Assembly: GCA_016844545.1 (NCBI GenBank)
Contig: JAENJC010000107.1
Span: 1 to 7,522 of the forward strand
Direction: 5' to 3'
Source of the DNA: Deltaproteobacteria bacterium
GTDB taxonomy: Bacteria; Desulfobacterota; JAENJC01
DNA: 7,522 bases
The position numbers and the translations under genes are program-made. The first letter of the stretch is position 1. The number at the start of each line of letters is the position of its first letter. Below, piece by piece: positions 5,734-7,522 of the stretch. Under the pieces are notes generated by a model that had not been told where the DNA came from, searched no databases, and saw only the letters and a list, made by a program, of their open reading frames with translations.

Positions 5734-6759
5734 TCAGGGTATTATCGCGTACTTTATTCCTTCCCCCGCCATGAGCATCTCAAACGCCTTCGGCAGATCC
5801 CTTAACGGCAGTTCAGCTGTTATTAGAGGTTTTACGTTTATCTTCCCTGATGAAAGTATCTCATACGCCTTCTTTACAGCCGCCGGTGTAAAGTGGAACA
5901 CCCCTTTTAAGGTGATTTCATCGTAATGAAGCCTAGTGGTATCAAAGCAGACCCGGCTGCCGTCAGGGCAGCCGCCAAACAGCAATATATTCCCTCCCTT
6001 GCGTACCAAGGAGAGTGTGGATTCCCAGACATCCGGCCTTCCTGTGGATTCAATAACAAGATCAGCCCCACGGCTGCCGGTCTCTGCAAGCACCTCTTTT
6101 AGAAGATCGCTCTTGTCCACGTTAATGACTGTATCTGCTCCAAGGGATAGACCTGCACTTAGCCTGATATTATGCCTCCCTGCAAGGATTACCTTTTTTA
6201 CTCCGTATCCCTTCAGGGCCGCAACCTGCAAGAGCCCGATAGGCCCGGCGCCTATTACGACAACAGTATCACCGCTTATGATTGAAAACTGCTCCAGCCC
6301 GTAAATCACGCAAGCAAGAGGCTCCAGCATTGCTGCCTCTGCAAATGAGAGGCTGGCTGGTTTAATAAATGTATTTTGCTCTACTATATGCCGCGGCAGC
6401 TTGATATACTCGGCATACGCCCCAAGGACCTTGGTGTCCATAATATTTTCACAGAGGTTATGCTGTCCCTTCTGACAGTAAAAACAGGTGTTGCAGGGGG
6501 CGGAATGGACGCTCATGACCTGGTCGCCGACCTTGAAGCGGTTCACGCCTGATCCGACCTCTTCCACCGTACCGGAGAACTCATGGCCCAATACCGTAGG
6601 CATAGGCATCTTAGGATGTCCGCGCCTGAAGGCCTTCAGGTCCGTTCCGCAGGTTAGGGCCGCCGCAACCTTAAGTACGACCTCTCCCGGTCCCGCCTTA
6701 GGCCTTTCGACTTCCTGCATTTCCAGATGACCGGGACTTATCAATACTCCGGCAAGCAT
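5734..6759 (-). CDS. Zinc-dependent MDR alcohol/polyol dehydrogenase (ADH2)
   Basis: This 341-residue MDR dehydrogenase is related to threonine 3-dehydrogenase and sorbitol dehydrogenase. The catalytic zinc site is C37 with D40 in LTCGTD, GHE at 58-60 (H59, E60) and E146 in LEP. The structural zinc lobe has C89, C92, C95 and C103. The Rossmann motif GAGPIG is at 170-175. The second Rossmann strand ends in AGRH (193-196) rather than the acidic residue of ADH1, which hints at NADP(H) use; this is inference. Both zinc sites and the full length are intact, so it should be active, but the substrate is not identifiable. The ATG at 6759 is supported by GAGGAG six bases upstream, overlapping the stop of the sigma-54 regulator, so the two genes are probably cotranscribed. 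It is similar to ADH1, especially from the GHE motif through the zinc lobe, so the two are likely old paralogues rather than a recent duplication. Confidence 0.92.
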   Translation of the reverse strand: MLAGVLISPGHLEMQEVERPKAGPGEVVLKVAAALTCGTDLKAFRRGHPKMPMPTVLGHEFSGTVEEVGSGVNRFKVGDQVMSVHSAPCNTCFYCQKGQHNLCENIMDTKVLGAYAEYIKLPRHIVEQNTFIKPASLSFAEAAMLEPLACVIYGLEQFSIISGDTVVVIGAGPIGLLQVAALKGYGVKKVILAGRHNIRLSAGLSLGADTVINVDKSDLLKEVLAETGSRGADLVIESTGRPDVWESTLSLVRKGGNILLFGGCPDGSRVCFDTTRLHYDEITLKGVFHFTPAAVKKAYEILSSGKINVKPLITAELPLRDLPKAFEMLMAGEGIKYAIIP

Positions 6760-6765
6760 ATCTTG

Positions 6766-6771
6766 CTCCTC
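6766..6771 (-). promoter_or_regulatory. ADH2 ribosome binding site overlapping the regulator stop
   Basis: GAGGAG at 6771-6766 on the minus strand shares bases with the TGA stop (6772-6770) of the upstream regulator and lies six bases before the ADH2 ATG. It fixes the ADH2 start and supports cotranscription and probable translational coupling. Confidence 0.7.
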
Positions 6772-7522
6772 AGCTTGTTCTCTTGGATATCTTCCTACCT
6801 GGATTCTTTGTAGGAAGAGGGTTCCCCTTTGAATCCATTTCCAGCTCGGTCAACTTTTTCCGAAGTGTATTCCTGTTTATCCCCAGAATCTCCGAGGCCT
6901 TTAACTGATTCCCATTGGTCTTTTCCAGGATAAACCTCAGGAGGGGCCGTTCTACCTGTTTCATGATAAGGTCGTACATCCCTTTCATCTTCAGGCAGTC
7001 TCCATTGTCAATAAAGGTCTTTAACTTTTCCTCCCAAAGCTGGTCTAATGATTTAAACCGGCCGGCCTTTACATGCGCCTCTCCAAAAACGGCTGTGGGG
7101 AGGTCTTCAGGCAGTATCTTGTTTCCGGATGACATTACCATGGCCCGCTTTACTGTATTTTCTAACTCCCTGACATTTCCAGGCCAGGTATAGCTGTTTA
7201 GTATCTTCATTGCATCAGGGGTCATGCCTTTTTCCTCAACATCCAGTTCATCCCGGAACCTTCTCAGGAAGTGCTCCACAAGCAATGGGACATCCCCCGT
7301 TCTTTCCTTCAAAGGAGGCACCACAATTGGTACTACATTAAGCCTGTAAAACAGGTCATCCCTGAACCTGCCCTCATGGATGGCCTTTTCCAAATTCCGG
7401 TTTGTTGCGGTTATTATTCGTACATCAGCAGGTATAGGCTTATTCCCTCCCACCCTCTCAAACTCCTTTTCCTGGATGACCCGTAATATCTTGGCCTGGA
7501 GGTCTATAGGCATATCGCCGAT
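6770..7522 (-). CDS. NtrC-family sigma-54-dependent transcriptional activator (partial, C-terminal 250 residues)
   Basis: The open frame runs through the right edge, so the Met near 7513 is internal; the preceding codons read IGD, matching the usual DEIGxMP context of these proteins. What remains is the second half of the AAA+ sigma-54 interaction domain: DLQAKILRVIQE, sensor I around VRIITATNR, the FRDDLFYRLNV segment, LKERTGD with the conserved arginine, and WPGNVRELEN (sensor II). A linker of about 60 residues follows, then a Fis-type helix-turn-helix (NGNQLKASEILGINRNTLRKKL) and a basic 20-residue tail. Walker A, the GAFTGA loop and any receiver or sensor domain lie outside the window. 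The linker and helix-turn-helix resemble NtrC-type response regulators. Such proteins use ATP to open promoters bound by sigma-54 RNA polymerase. It directly precedes ADH2, which it may regulate or simply be cotranscribed with. I found no GG-N10-GC sigma-54 promoter in the 3715-3977 intergenic region. Confidence 0.93.
   Translation of the reverse strand: MGDMPIDLQAKILRVIQEKEFERVGGNKPIPADVRIITATNRNLEKAIHEGRFRDDLFYRLNVVPIVVPPLKERTGDVPLLVEHFLRRFRDELDVEEKGMTPDAMKILNSYTWPGNVRELENTVKRAMVMSSGNKILPEDLPTAVFGEAHVKAGRFKSLDQLWEEKLKTFIDNGDCLKMKGMYDLIMKQVERPLLRFILEKTNGNQLKASEILGINRNTLRKKLTELEMDSKGNPLPTKNPGRKISKRTS

Noticed and set aside
5936..6304. Plus-strand open frame of 122 codons
   Set aside because: Antisense shadow of the Rossmann domain of ADH2.
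1..7522. CRISPR array, tRNA genes, insertion sequences or tandem repeats
   Set aside because: No regularly spaced repeats, tRNA-like cloverleaf segments, transposase motifs or terminal inverted repeats were seen on reading both strands.

Overview
The window comes from a bacterial chromosome of moderate GC. The genes are closely packed, and seven of the eight gene loci lie on the minus strand. A sigma-54-type regulator and a GspE/PilB-type ATPase with an MshEN domain point to a Gram-negative, probably a member of Desulfobacterota, Nitrospirota or a related phylum. The sequence alone does not fix the lineage. If the 12-codon gene start at the left edge is a desulfoferrodoxin-like protein, as its first residues weakly suggest, an anaerobic or microaerophilic lifestyle would fit.

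Right to left on the minus strand, the layout is as follows. (1) The C-terminal half of an NtrC-type sigma-54 activator (cut by the right edge) is followed after 10 bases by a zinc-dependent MDR alcohol/polyol dehydrogenase (ADH2, 341 aa). (2) A plus-strand gene at 3978-5701 encodes a GspE/PilB-family secretion/pilus ATPase. It is split into two reading frames just before the Walker A motif. (3) A five-gene block follows: a second zinc MDR dehydrogenase (ADH1, 344 aa), a small cupin protein, thiE, thiD and a DedA-family membrane protein. Gaps are 12, -4, -4 and 9 bases, so this looks like one transcription unit. A plausible extended -10 promoter sits upstream of ADH1. (4) The left edge holds the first codons of another minus-strand gene, with a good ribosome binding site and an extended -10 promoter.

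ThiD and ThiE make the pyrimidine diphosphate and couple it to the thiazole phosphate to give thiamine phosphate. The cupin and ADH1 have no obvious place in that pathway, and no TPP riboswitch is visible. ADH2 probably belongs to whatever the NtrC-like regulator controls.

The observation most worth checking is the broken ATPase. Compared with the usual family spacing, about 25 bases appear to be missing just before Walker A, and this shifts the frame. A canonical -1 slippery heptamer (T TTA AAG) lies exactly in register just upstream and would restore the frame. A recent disabling deletion is the simplest reading. Programmed frameshifting is a less likely but testable alternative. I see no CRISPR array, tRNA, rRNA or insertion sequence, and nothing here that I can defend as a wholly new system.
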